DNA of 64,000 bases, taken from positions 1 to 64,000 of the forward strand of contig JANMLV010000034.1 in NCBI GenBank assembly GCA_031372705.1. The letters are read 5' to 3'. The notes beneath the pieces were generated by a model. That model was not told the DNA's origin, searched no databases, and saw only the letters and a program-made list of their open reading frames with translations. A program made the translations under genes and the position numbers. This document shows positions 27,801 through 36,726 of the stretch, in pieces; position 1 is the first letter of the stretch, and each line of letters opens with the position of its first letter. Origin of the DNA: UBA7236 sp031372705 (GTDB lineage Bacteria; Bacteroidota; Bacteroidia; Chitinophagales; BACL12).

Positions 27801-30800
27801 TCAATATCCATCATAGAAGTGTTGGCTCCGCGATTCATGTTTTCGGGAAGTTCAATCCATTTTCTGGCACTGCTGCCATCGGCCCTTGAAATTTGTAATA
27901 AAGCAATTACATTTTTTGCACTACTGCCAATATTTATTACGGCACTTTCACCCGGTTTACGACTATTATTTTCGGAAGTAGAAAAACTATATTTGGGAGC
28001 AATGGCATAATTGCCTTCATTTAAAATATCAAAATACTTAACCACCTTAATAACTGCACCACTTTTATCTATTGTTTCAATTTCAATTTTGTAAGTGCCT
28101 TGTTTTAATGCTGTGGTATTTATTACTAAAGAATCGCTCTTTTCGGTACTCCAGGTGGTTTTTAATACGCTTCCCAATACCGGCCAAGTGTACATATTTT
28201 TTTCATCAGCATATAAATCGTTCGGAAATAATTTATAATATACTTCTTTACTTATAGTATGCACATCGGGTTGTTGCCATGTTCTATCGCGGAATAATTT
28301 TTTAGGTGCATCAATGGCGTAAATTGTTGCTTTACCCTTAGCGGTTAAAGGAGTGCCATTTAAATTGGATGTAGTTAATTTTATTATCGTGTTTTTACCG
28401 GTAGTTGTTGTTGCAGGGACATCTGCAAATAAATTAATAGATGTAAATCCAACAGTTGCAGCGGCTTGAGTACTTCTGGTTTCGCCTGAAACATCTGTTA
28501 CATCAACATAAACGGTATATGAAAATTGTGGCAGTAATTTTTTATCAGCAGTTAAGTCAGCAATTGCTTTAAATATTACTTCAAATTTTCCCTCGCCATC
28601 GGTAGTTGCTATGCCGTTTGTTATTTCCATATCAGGAGCATAAGGCATTGGTTTTCTCCACCAATTATAATCACTGTAGTAATATGGATAAAATGTATTG
28701 CGTACTACGCGATAGGCAACTTGCGCATTATCAATATTTGCTCCGGCGTACGATAATGCTTTACCTGTAACTGTAATGCTATCACCCAAAACAAAATTAC
28801 CTATAACTGGGTCGGTGCTAACTGAAAAGGTTGGACGTTTATATTCTTCAACAGAGATATATGTTGAACCACTTTCGCTTTGGATGCGCATTTGACCGGT
28901 TAACACACCGGCCGGCGCTGCAAATGTGCCGTTAAATGAACCATATTCGTTTGTGGTAACATCAAGCGACGCAATTTTTTGACTATTAACATCATAAAAA
29001 GTAACAGTAGATTTTTTATTTGCCATTACATTTTGTGATTTGCCATTGCCGGCGCTTTCAACCATTATTCCTTTAAAATAAATAGTTTGTCCGGGGCGAT
29101 AAATTGACCTATCAGTAAAGAAGTAAGTAGTTACCGCTGCGCGATCGGCATATTTTTCTTGTTTTGAGATATAATAATTATCAAAGGCTCTTAAAAAATC
29201 GTCGCCCTTTGTAATATTAAATGTGAAGTAATAATAATCTTTAATTAATGGGTCGCTAACAGAAAACAAACCGTTGTCATCTGTTTTGTATGATTTTAAT
29301 GCATTGTATTTATAAACGCGTTTATCGTAATCATATTCTTTTCTAAATGTTTGTATACTTGCGCCTTTAACCGGTTTGCCCGAGGTGCGGTCGAGTACAT
29401 AAAAATCTTTGTTCATATTATTATAGTAATCGGAACCGGTGGCGATGTACGATAAATTAGAAACACAAAGCTCTTGTGCAATTAATTTATTTCCGTTCAT
29501 GGTAAAGGCGCTATTTTCGCTTGCAACGATATAATAACTGCCAATAGGAAGTCCATCAATTTTTATTTCTGTAAAATGAGTTTGATAATCGCCATCAACC
29601 GGCAATTGCTGGTTCCATGATTTTACTATGGGATATTTTTGAAGCGCAGTAAATTTTTCATCATAACCCAATACTTCAATTTGGTCCATTTGTTCTGGTG
29701 TAACTTTTACAATTCGCAGAAATAGGGTATCGATGTTGCGAAAACTTACACCGGCTCTGAAAGGTTTTTCAGGTATAGTAACGGCTTCGGCTGTTAATGA
29801 TATTTCTTTTTGTATAATAGATTGTTTAAGCGCGGCACAATTTTTCGCACCTAAACTTTTCGGAAATTTATTAATGGCAGCGTCACAAATTGCTACTGCT
29901 GTTTTGTATTCCCATTTGTAATCATCGCTAGCAAGTGGAGCATAATTTGAGCCAAGTACATAATGTTGTTGGGCTATTAAATAACTAACTTGAGTTGAAC
30001 TGCTATCGTTGGCATATAATTTTTCTTCAGCAATTAGTGCATCTAGGTATAAACTATCTTTATTAGCCAAAACTGTATTGTTTTTTGCAAATGCAAGTCG
30101 TTTAATATCAACATCAATTAAAGCAGCCGGATAAGGGTCATATAAATGTGCACGTGTAAGGTCTTGCAATATTCTAAGAGCCAGTAACTTTTTTGCATCA
30201 ACATCAGGGCTGCTAAATTCAAAACCGGCGAAGGCTTTGTTGCTGCCGAAAACAACGGGATTGTCGATTGTAAATGCATATGCAGGTTCGGTAATATAAG
30301 CTTCATCGTTCATTAAAAAATCTAATGTGCGATGTGCAAGAAAGTCGAAAACGGTTGGGCGCATTAATTGACCATATGCATCGCCTTTCGTTAATATGGT
30401 GCTGTATTTATTAATTTTTACATTTTTAAGTTCTTCGCGATTGGCAATTGATGCAACATATAGTTCATATGTTTTACGATGCAACATGCTTACGTCCCAG
30501 GTGCTGATATCATTATTTTCAAACTCGGCTGTTGGTGTGCGGTTTGCAAATTTCCAGCGATTATTTTGATAATATTCCCAGTAAATTTCTGCAAGCATAT
30601 TTTGAAAAATGCTTTTTGTAACGCCGGAAGCGCTCTCCACTTCGAGACCAAACATGTTTATGGCTTTTATTTGCGCATCTTCCTGAACCATGTTAATGTA
30701 TTTGGCCTTATAGATAACGGACTTTATAAGCTGTTCGTCGTTCTTGTCATTTTTTGAATAATTGTAAATGACTTCAACAGCATTTAAAGCTGATTCCGGT

Positions 30801-30958
30801 AATCCTTGTTGCTCGAGTGAGTCAACTATTTTCCATTCGGCCTCATAGCCGTTCCACGATTCTTTTTGAGTGTTAATCATAGTTTGTATTGAAATTGCTG
30901 CAATTACGGCTCCTGCAATTATCATTATTGCAACGAGCATGATACTTTTCTGCTTCAT
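24809..30958 (-). CDS. Alpha-2-macroglobulin family protein with thioester motif
   Basis: A 2049-residue periplasmic or surface protease trap. A hydrophobic N-terminal segment (SIMLVAIMIIAGAVIAAISI) gives a signal peptide or anchor. The first ~380 residues are helical, followed by macroglobulin beta domains (MG2-like FTDRSIYRPGQTIYFKG, about 620-640), a bait-like central region, the ETAFFYPHLETDSNGAIAF/MPEALTTWNF A2M signature, and the complement-like helical thioester domain with CAEQ at C1507-Q1510. This is a CxEQ thioester as in bacterial A2Ms, so covalent trapping is possible. No penicillin-binding protein 1C gene is nearby. It lies downstream of a CPBP protease gene (95 nt) and a DUF6263 lipoprotein on the same strand. 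Confidence 0.92.
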   Translation of the reverse strand: MKQKSIMLVAIMIIAGAVIAAISIQTMINTQKESWNGYEAEWKIVDSLEQQGLPESALNAVEVIYNYSKNDKNDEQLIKSVIYKAKYINMVQEDAQIKAINMFGLEVESASGVTKSIFQNMLAEIYWEYYQNNRWKFANRTPTAEFENNDISTWDVSMLHRKTYELYVASIANREELKNVKINKYSTILTKGDAYGQLMRPTVFDFLAHRTLDFLMNDEAYITEPAYAFTIDNPVVFGSNKAFAGFEFSSPDVDAKKLLALRILQDLTRAHLYDPYPAALIDVDIKRLAFAKNNTVLANKDSLYLDALIAEEKLYANDSSSTQVSYLIAQQHYVLGSNYAPLASDDYKWEYKTAVAICDAAINKFPKSLGAKNCAALKQSIIQKEISLTAEAVTIPEKPFRAGVSFRNIDTLFLRIVKVTPEQMDQIEVLGYDEKFTALQKYPIVKSWNQQLPVDGDYQTHFTEIKIDGLPIGSYYIVASENSAFTMNGNKLIAQELCVSNLSYIATGSDYYNNMNKDFYVLDRTSGKPVKGASIQTFRKEYDYDKRVYKYNALKSYKTDDNGLFSVSDPLIKDYYYFTFNITKGDDFLRAFDNYYISKQEKYADRAAVTTYFFTDRSIYRPGQTIYFKGIMVESAGNGKSQNVMANKKSTVTFYDVNSQKIASLDVTTNEYGSFNGTFAAPAGVLTGQMRIQSESGSTYISVEEYKRPTFSVSTDPVIGNFVLGDSITVTGKALSYAGANIDNAQVAYRVVRNTFYPYYYSDYNWWRKPMPYAPDMEITNGIATTDGEGKFEVIFKAIADLTADKKLLPQFSYTVYVDVTDVSGETRSTQAAATVGFTSINLFADVPATTTTGKNTIIKLTTSNLNGTPLTAKGKATIYAIDAPKKLFRDRTWQQPDVHTISKEVYYKLFPNDLYADEKNMYTWPVLGSVLKTTWSTEKSDSLVINTTALKQGTYKIEIETIDKSGAVIKVVKYFDILNEGNYAIAPKYSFSTSENNSRKPGESAVINIGSSAKNVIALLQISRADGSSARKWIELPENMNRGANTSMMDIEIPVTEADRGGISAQICFIKDGRFYNQQYFIDVPWNNKQLNISLETHRDKLQPGATETWNIKITGDNGEKVAAELLANMYDASLDAFKSHYWPGINWPNYYNYKYWTGATFQNGNNFIYTDNSWWYHGNYSGFTYNELNWFGLYWGGYYLYDSNREFSSGIQSEFMMVKGIAANKSSDTLFDKKSKEESNGFMGNELKASAPAAEPILNIALPNPSLTQVTTRTNLNETAFFYPHLETDSNGAIAFTFTMPEALTTWNFMAYAHTKEMQTAQLFDKVITQKELMIQPNAPRFLREGDEIVFTAKVSNLTENTLNGKASLELFDALTMQPVDVAFANKNATVNFTANAKGSAPVSWKIKIPEGYDAIIYKVKAASGTFTDGEENALPILSNRILVTEALPLWVRGNKSKDFSFDRLLTSGRSESIRNQSLTLEYTSNPAWYAVQALPYMMEYPYECAEQVFSRYYANSIAYHIANSDPEIKRVFESWKSNATSLTSNLEKNQELKQLLLEETPWVLQAQNETERKKRVALLFDMNRMDNELKAAFNKLEKMQLPNGGWPWFKGYEDDRYITQYIVTGLAHLQQLGVTNAATDAQLNRMLDRALTYCNNRMLEDYENLEKYKIDKATYIPGNITIQYLYASSYFLNTRVGLSGAQEEARKYYLGQVKKFWTSYSLYEKGMIALIMQRNNESKTALAITKSLKEFSLRSDEMGMYWKANTAGYYWHQAPIETQALMIEVFGEVAKDEVAVEDLKVWLLRQKQTTDWKTTRATAEACYALLLRGTDLLSNKEIATITVGNLLVKPESVEAGTGYFKTNWLGNAIQPDFGKINVKPSSTNSLSYGAMYWQYFEDIDKVTASNNNLQINKQLFLQQNTATGPVIKPIDKNTSLQVGDLVKVRIEIRVDRDMEYVHIKDMRAAGFEPVNVLSGYKYQDGLGYYEATGDAATNFFISYLRKGTYVFEYPLRISHSGNFSNGITTIQCMYAPEFTSHSEGVRVVVK

Positions 30959-31053
30959 ATTCAGGGTTGTTTTGTTCTAAGTTAATGTTAATTCTAATAT
31001 TAAATTACTATTGAGATTCAGTATTCGCTCAAATTGCATAAAAACACAGCATT

Positions 31054-31626
31054 TTACTTCGCAATACTTCGTTTTAAATACAGCATCAAAACCACATCTA
31101 TCCAGAAGTGTGCTGCCATAGCAGCATAAATGCCTATTTTTTGCAATAAATAGCCGAAACCGGCGCTAACTATTAGCAAAACCGTGCCATAAATAAATAA
31201 CGGTCGGTTTTTGGGATTAAGGTATCCGTGTAAAGCAATGAAAATGATTGCGGTAGGCCAAATGCCAATCCAGGGTTGAATTGCGCCTCTAAAGAATAGC
31301 TCTTCTCCAATGCCGGCGCAAAATGATAAGTAGAAGATATCAAACGTTGAAACATCAAATTTTTGCAGCAAATCTCCAAAAAAACTGCGTGTGGCGTCAA
31401 GCATTTTTCTTTGAAGCAAAACAGTTAGTGGAAACAGGGTTACTAATGCATATCCGGAACCAATAAGGAATTGTTTTCCAAAAGCAGCAAATGAAACAAT
31501 AAGATATTTTGATATAAGCTGATGGTGAAAAAAATAAATTAGCACAAGCCCAATGCCTCCAATACCAATAAGTGTAACTAATCCTGCAATTAGGACATGT
31601 TTTTTCGAGGCCTTTAGCGAGTCCAT
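31054..31626 (-). CDS. CPBP (CAAX/Abi) family intramembrane glutamic protease
   Basis: A 190-residue membrane protein with four or more hydrophobic segments. Signature motif 1 is GIGEELFFRGAIQ (EExxxR), and motif 2 HG appears in FIALHGYLN. These make it a type II CAAX-processing-like intramembrane protease. Target unknown. Its start overlaps the end of the DUF6263 gene by 13 bp, so translation is coupled. Confidence 0.9.
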   Translation of the reverse strand: MDSLKASKKHVLIAGLVTLIGIGGIGLVLIYFFHHQLISKYLIVSFAAFGKQFLIGSGYALVTLFPLTVLLQRKMLDATRSFFGDLLQKFDVSTFDIFYLSFCAGIGEELFFRGAIQPWIGIWPTAIIFIALHGYLNPKNRPLFIYGTVLLIVSAGFGYLLQKIGIYAAMAAHFWIDVVLMLYLKRSIAK

Positions 31627-32615
31627 TTTATGGTGGAGTTACTCACTTGTTTTGAAGTAGTTATATGTCCTTCATAAGAATCGGTGAGGCTCATACCCTG
31701 TGTAATTTTCATAAGAATTGGCCAACCTGTTTTTTCCTCCACTTCACCGGTGCCTTTTATATATGCTGTAAAATTAATATTTGCCATTTGCGATAATAAT
31801 TCTGCGGGAATTTGACTTTTGTCGATTTCAATAACAGTATTAAAATTGATATAGGCAACCCCATCTCTTCTGTCGGCTAGCGTATAGCTGTTTTTTAACT
31901 TAATTGGCACGCCTTGCAGCTGCGAAGCTGTTGTATAGTCCCACATTTCACCAATTTTTACAGCAGTATCCGGATAAGTAATAAAGTAGTTTTCCAAGTT
32001 GTCGGTAGGAGTACCTATTTGAGCAGCAATGTATTGATCAGGAATGTCTTGGCCAATAACAGCTTTAACTTTTTTGATAATAGCATCATAACCTTGAACA
32101 TCGGTGCCTTCGCCGGAAGTGTTCATAATAATAGTAAGCGGGCTATTAACTAAACAATCTTCAACCTTTCTGCCCATGTCGGCCTGAGGGTCGGTTAGTG
32201 GTTTGCCATATTTGTAAACGATTGTGGAGGTATCGGTTTTAATAGTTTCACCGGCATCGGTCAAAATAAATTCCATTTTGAAGCTGTTGTTTTCACGACT
32301 TAAAATGCGCAAATTTACTTTGGCATATTTGTTCGACTTTAAAGTCATTTTAACACTATCTTGTGCTTCATTAATCGTATAATTACTCGTATTTTCAATA
32401 TTGTATGTTTTACCAATTTCGGGTTGAAAACGGAGCAATATTTCTTCATTGGCGACAGGATTGTCTAAGTTTATGGTAACAGCAGTATCGTTTTGCGCAA
32501 GCGTATCGCTGTCGTTTAAAGTCTTATCTTTATCATCGGAAACATTTTTTTTACATCCAAAAAAAACGGTTCCTGAAATTAAAATAACGAGTAGTAAAAT
32601 TTTATTTTTAAGCAT
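31614..32615 (-). CDS. DUF6263 family lipoprotein
   Basis: A 333-residue lipoprotein with lipobox TVFFGC (Cys20) and an acidic linker (DDKDKTLNDSD). The mature domain begins about residue 60 (LLRFQPEIGKTYNIENTSNYTI), includes MNTSGEGTDVQGYDAI, VKIGEMWDYT and KTGWPILMKITQGMSL, and matches the DUF6263 pattern as I recall it. Function unknown. It overlaps the CPBP gene by 13 bp and may supply an envelope partner for it and for the A2M further down. Confidence 0.78.
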   Translation of the reverse strand: MLKNKILLLVILISGTVFFGCKKNVSDDKDKTLNDSDTLAQNDTAVTINLDNPVANEEILLRFQPEIGKTYNIENTSNYTINEAQDSVKMTLKSNKYAKVNLRILSRENNSFKMEFILTDAGETIKTDTSTIVYKYGKPLTDPQADMGRKVEDCLVNSPLTIIMNTSGEGTDVQGYDAIIKKVKAVIGQDIPDQYIAAQIGTPTDNLENYFITYPDTAVKIGEMWDYTTASQLQGVPIKLKNSYTLADRRDGVAYINFNTVIEIDKSQIPAELLSQMANINFTAYIKGTGEVEEKTGWPILMKITQGMSLTDSYEGHITTSKQVSNSTIKWTR

Positions 32616-32713
32616 TTGTGGTTATTACATTTGTTGTTCAGCGCATGACTGATTTGTCAGCCTGTTTTCAACGAAAAACGGTGTACCGACGATGCAAAAT
32701 TACGTGAATTACC

Positions 32714-35700
32714 ATGCAAATTTCAACCAACCATAAAAAATCGTTCGAAGCAGCGTATCAAACACTTAATGACCAACAGCGGTCAGCAGTAGATAATATA
32801 GAAGGCCCTGTGCTGGTAGTGGCCGGTCCGGGTACCGGGAAAACACAAATTTTAGCCGTGCGCATCGGGAAAATATTAATGGAAACCGATACCATGCCTG
32901 AGAACATCTTGTGTTTAACTTATACAGATGCAGGTACTATAGCCATGCGCAAGCGATTGCTCGATTTTATTGGTCCTGATGCTTATCGGGTGCATATTTA
33001 TACATTTCATGCTTTTTGTAATGATGTAATTCAGGCCAATCTCGACTATTTTGGAAAGCGCGAGCTGGAGCCGATATCGGAGCTGGAAAATGTGAATTTA
33101 ATTGAAGCAATTTTACAAGAATTACCGGTTGACCATCCTTTGAAAAAACTGCGTGGCGATAACAGTTATGAAGTTGGGCGATTAAATAATTTCTTCAAAA
33201 TGATGAAGGATGAAGATTGGGATGAAGCAAAAATAAATAATGCTATAGATGCTTATATCAATGATTTACCTAATAGAGAAGAATATATTTATAAGCGTGC
33301 AAATTCAAAAACAGGCGTTAAAGTTGGTGATGTAAAAGTTAAAGATGTTCAGGCCGAAATAGATAAAATGGAAAAAACGCGTGCTGCGGCAAATTTGTAT
33401 CCAATTTACGTGGAACGCATGCGCGCAATTGGCCGGTATGATTATAGCGATATGATTTTGTGGGTAATTAGAGCTTTCCGCGACCCGTCGCCGGCAGGAG
33501 AAAATATGCTGCGTAATTATCAAGAACGCTATTTATATTTTTTAGTAGATGAGTTTCAAGATACCAATGGAGCACAAAATGAGATACTAAATTTACTTAT
33601 AAGTTTTTGGGATGTGCCTAACGTTTTTGCGGTAGGCGACGACGACCAAAGTATTTATGAATTTCAAGGGGCAAGGGTAAAAAACATTATGGATTTTTAC
33701 CAATCGTATCAACACGATATTAATGTTGTGGTGTTAACTGAAAATTATCGCTCACACCAAGCTATTTTGGATGCATCCAGAATAATGATTGAGCAAAATC
33801 AGGAGCGACTCATCAATAAATTAGATGGATTAAGTAAGGTGTTATCGGCATCGCATCCCGGGCGACAATTAATTACAGAGCCTTTAATTGTTGAATACCA
33901 AAATCCGGCTCAAGAGCATGCAGGCGTGTTGCTCGAAATTGAGCAATTGTTAGCAAAGGGAGTGCCGGCAGAAGAAATAGCCGTGCTATATCACAAACAT
34001 GCACAGGCAGAAGATTTAATTAATGTATTTGAAAAAAGAGGCCTTCCCTATCAGGTTAAAAGAAAAATTAACATTTTGGAAATACCATTGGTTAACCAAA
34101 TGATTAATTTGTTGAAATATATTAATGATGAAAGCAGAAAGGCGCATAGCGGAGAATATATTTTATTTGAGATAATGCATTATCCGTTTTTCGGAATTCA
34201 TCCACATGATATTGCAGCAATATCGGCATGGATTAGTTCTAAGCGCGACAGAACTATTACCTGGCGTTCTGTACTTTCGGATAACGCGGTTTTAAGCACA
34301 ATAAAATTGCGCAGCTACGATGCAATAATAAAATTTGAAAAAAGCATTACAACATGGTTGCGCGAGTCATTTAATTTAACGCTACAAATGTTATTTGAAA
34401 AAGTGCTGAATGAAAGCGGTATGCTGCAACACTTGTTAAAGGGAGAAAACAGAGTGTTTAACTTAGAAGTAATTACTACTCTGTTTGACCATATTAAATC
34501 AGAAGGACTTCGTTTGCCAAGACTCAATATGTATCAATATTTAGATACATTAGAACAAATGGAACTACATGGAATTAAAATAGAAATTCAAAAATCAATT
34601 TCAAAAAAAGGGGGTGTTAATTTTATTACCACTCACTCAAGTAAAGGGTTAGAATTTGAACATGTTTTTTTAATTGGTTGTAATAGTGATAAATGGGAAA
34701 AGGCAAGAGGTAATAGTCAAAAATTTGCATTGCCCGATACATTAACTTTTACTGAAGGCAGCAATAAAATTGAAGGGCAGCGACGATTATTTTATGTTGC
34801 TATGACGAGGGCGAAACAACATCTTGTAATATCATATGCATCGGCTTCTAATGAAGGAAAGGTTTCTGAACCTTCGTCGTTTATTGCAGAATTAAAAGAT
34901 GGAACCGGATTAGTGCAACATATCAAATCAATTCCGGAGGAAGTTCTCAGTGAATATAAAATTACTGCATTAACGGAATCGCCAAAGGTGCAGATTGCAT
35001 TATTCGACAAAGATTATATTGCACAACGTGTTGAACATTTTGTTATGAGTGCTTCGGCGTTGAACAATTACCTTGATTGTCCGATTAAATATTATTTCGA
35101 GCGGATTGTTGGCGTTCCTGCTGCAAAAAACGACAGCATGTCGTTTGGAACCGCGGTGCATTATGCTTTGCGCAGAATGTTTGAACGCATGAAAGAATCA
35201 GACAAACAATTGTTCCCCACAATTGATATTGTATTACATGATTTCCAATATGATATGCGCAGAAATGAAGACTCGTTTACGGAGAAACAATTTCAAAATA
35301 GAATGGATTTAGGTAAACAGGTGCTAACAACATATTATGATAAATATATTAATCACTTTAATAAAGTGGTAGTAACCGAGTATCCGATTCGCAATGTGAT
35401 AATGGAAAATGTGCCGCTTACAGGTGTATTTGATAAGGTAGAGTTTTGGGGTAAAGATGTAAATGTTGTTGATTATAAAACGGGGAATTCAGATAGAAGC
35501 AAAGAGAAATTATACCCACCAAATGAAAAACATGCTGATGGCGGAGATTATTGGCGACAAATAATGTTTTATAAAATTTTACTTGACAACCAAAAACTCA
35601 AGCCTTGGAAAATGATTAGTGGAGAAATTGATTTCTTAGAAAAAAACGAGAAAGGCGAATTAGTAAAGTATCGTTTTGAAATAATTCAATCAGAGGTGGA

Positions 35701-35821
35701 TATAGTAAAAGCGCAAATTAAAGATGTTTACCAACGCATTAAAAATTTAGAATTTACAACAGGCTGTGGCAAAGCGGAGTGTAAATGGTGTAATTTTGTA
35801 ATAGAGCTTGAACAGCAATAA
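32714..35821 (+). CDS. UvrD/PcrA-like helicase fused to PD-(D/E)XK nuclease with cysteine cluster
   Basis: A 1035-residue DNA repair enzyme. Helicase part: Q-motif-like LNDQQRSAVD, Walker A GPGTGKT (38-44), Walker B-like VDEFQDTN, motif III GDDDQSIYEFQGA, LTENYRSH, and late motifs TTHSSKGLEFEHV and RRLFYVAMTRA. The C-terminal nuclease part (about 770-1035) starts with SASALNNYLDCPIKYYF, carries VDYKTG with D920, and ends with C1018, C1023 and C1026; with C789 these four can hold an iron-sulfur staple as in AddB-type nucleases. Likely acts on DNA ends in recombination or repair. It is followed 22 nt later by ppa. Confidence 0.92.
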   Translation: MQISTNHKKSFEAAYQTLNDQQRSAVDNIEGPVLVVAGPGTGKTQILAVRIGKILMETDTMPENILCLTYTDAGTIAMRKRLLDFIGPDAYRVHIYTFHAFCNDVIQANLDYFGKRELEPISELENVNLIEAILQELPVDHPLKKLRGDNSYEVGRLNNFFKMMKDEDWDEAKINNAIDAYINDLPNREEYIYKRANSKTGVKVGDVKVKDVQAEIDKMEKTRAAANLYPIYVERMRAIGRYDYSDMILWVIRAFRDPSPAGENMLRNYQERYLYFLVDEFQDTNGAQNEILNLLISFWDVPNVFAVGDDDQSIYEFQGARVKNIMDFYQSYQHDINVVVLTENYRSHQAILDASRIMIEQNQERLINKLDGLSKVLSASHPGRQLITEPLIVEYQNPAQEHAGVLLEIEQLLAKGVPAEEIAVLYHKHAQAEDLINVFEKRGLPYQVKRKINILEIPLVNQMINLLKYINDESRKAHSGEYILFEIMHYPFFGIHPHDIAAISAWISSKRDRTITWRSVLSDNAVLSTIKLRSYDAIIKFEKSITTWLRESFNLTLQMLFEKVLNESGMLQHLLKGENRVFNLEVITTLFDHIKSEGLRLPRLNMYQYLDTLEQMELHGIKIEIQKSISKKGGVNFITTHSSKGLEFEHVFLIGCNSDKWEKARGNSQKFALPDTLTFTEGSNKIEGQRRLFYVAMTRAKQHLVISYASASNEGKVSEPSSFIAELKDGTGLVQHIKSIPEEVLSEYKITALTESPKVQIALFDKDYIAQRVEHFVMSASALNNYLDCPIKYYFERIVGVPAAKNDSMSFGTAVHYALRRMFERMKESDKQLFPTIDIVLHDFQYDMRRNEDSFTEKQFQNRMDLGKQVLTTYYDKYINHFNKVVVTEYPIRNVIMENVPLTGVFDKVEFWGKDVNVVDYKTGNSDRSKEKLYPPNEKHADGGDYWRQIMFYKILLDNQKLKPWKMISGEIDFLEKNEKGELVKYRFEIIQSEVDIVKAQIKDVYQRIKNLEFTTGCGKAECKWCNFVIELEQQ

Positions 35822-35843
35822 GAAATAAAGAATTTTATAAATA

Positions 35844-36458
35844 ATGATGAAACAAAATTATACCGTGCATCCATGGCATGGAATTAGTCCGGGAGTAAAT
35901 GCGCCTGAATCCGTTACTGCTTTTATTGAAATAGTACCAACCGATACGGTTAAATATGAAATTGATAAATCCAGCGGGTTTTTAAAAGTGGATAGGCCGC
36001 AAAAATATTCCAACGTGTTACCTTGTTTGTATGGATTTATTCCTCAAACATATTGTGGTCAAAAAATTGGCGATTATTGTTCTGAAAAAACCGGTAGGAA
36101 AGGAATTTATGGCGATGGCGACCCATTAGATATTTGTGTATTTACGGAAAGAAATATTACCCATGGAAATATTATTGTTCCTGCAATTCCAATTGGTGGT
36201 TTTAGAATGATTGATGGTGGACAAGCCGATGATAAAATAATTGCAGTAATGTATCACGATGAAATATATTCGGGTTGGGACGATATTGATCATCTCCCAC
36301 TTTCGTTGGTAGAAAGGTTAAAACATTATTTTCTTACCTATAAGGCTATGCCCGGAGCGCCTAACAAAGCTGAGATAACACATCTTTATAATAAACAAGA
36401 AGCACAGGAAATAATAAAGGCTTCGATGGAGGATTACTTTAATTTAATTAAAGAGTAA
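35844..36458 (+). CDS. ppa: Inorganic pyrophosphatase (family I)
   Basis: A 204-residue cytosolic enzyme hydrolysing pyrophosphate to phosphate. The family I active-site motif is DGDPLDICVF, followed by an IPIGGFRMIDGGQADDKIIAV region typical of the fold. Starts at ATG 35844, 22 nt after the helicase gene, so the two may share a transcript. The 204 residues are slightly longer than the E. coli enzyme, with an N-terminal HPWHGISPG extension common in this phylum. Confidence 0.93.
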   Translation: MMKQNYTVHPWHGISPGVNAPESVTAFIEIVPTDTVKYEIDKSSGFLKVDRPQKYSNVLPCLYGFIPQTYCGQKIGDYCSEKTGRKGIYGDGDPLDICVFTERNITHGNIIVPAIPIGGFRMIDGGQADDKIIAVMYHDEIYSGWDDIDHLPLSLVERLKHYFLTYKAMPGAPNKAEITHLYNKQEAQEIIKASMEDYFNLIKE

Positions 36459-36460
36459 AT

Positions 36461-36647
36461 AATGTACCAATGTGCTGATGTGCAAATGTACCGATGTGCA
36501 AATTAAACAGCCGGAGCAGCCAATGTGCAAATGTACCGATGTGCAAATGTGCAGATGAAACAGCCGAGCAGCCAATGTGCCAATGTACCGATGTGCAAAT
36601 GTGCAGATGGAACAGCCAAAGGCAATGTGCTGATGTGCAAATTGCAG
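36461..36647. repeat. ATGTGC-rich tandem repeat, 52-53 bp period
   Basis: After ppa the DNA is built of ATGTGCAAATG, ATGTACCGATG and ATGTGCAGATG words. Two whole units (36508-36560 and 36561-36612) open with CAGCCG and are nearly identical; a related piece lies before (36461-36507) and a partial unit after (36613-36647). It encodes only a spurious Cys-rich frame. Imperfect units and short words suggest slippage or repeat exchange. Confidence 0.85.
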
Positions 36648-36726
36648 GGTTGATGCAAATTTACTTTACAACTTTGTTACTTACTTTCTCCGAGTGATAG
36701 GAACGTGTAATTAATTGCTTGGATAT

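Noticed and set aside
36494..36697. Small Cys-rich ORF
   Set aside because: It is a translation of the ATGTGC repeat; its Cys and Met codons come from the repeated word, and no start signal supports it.
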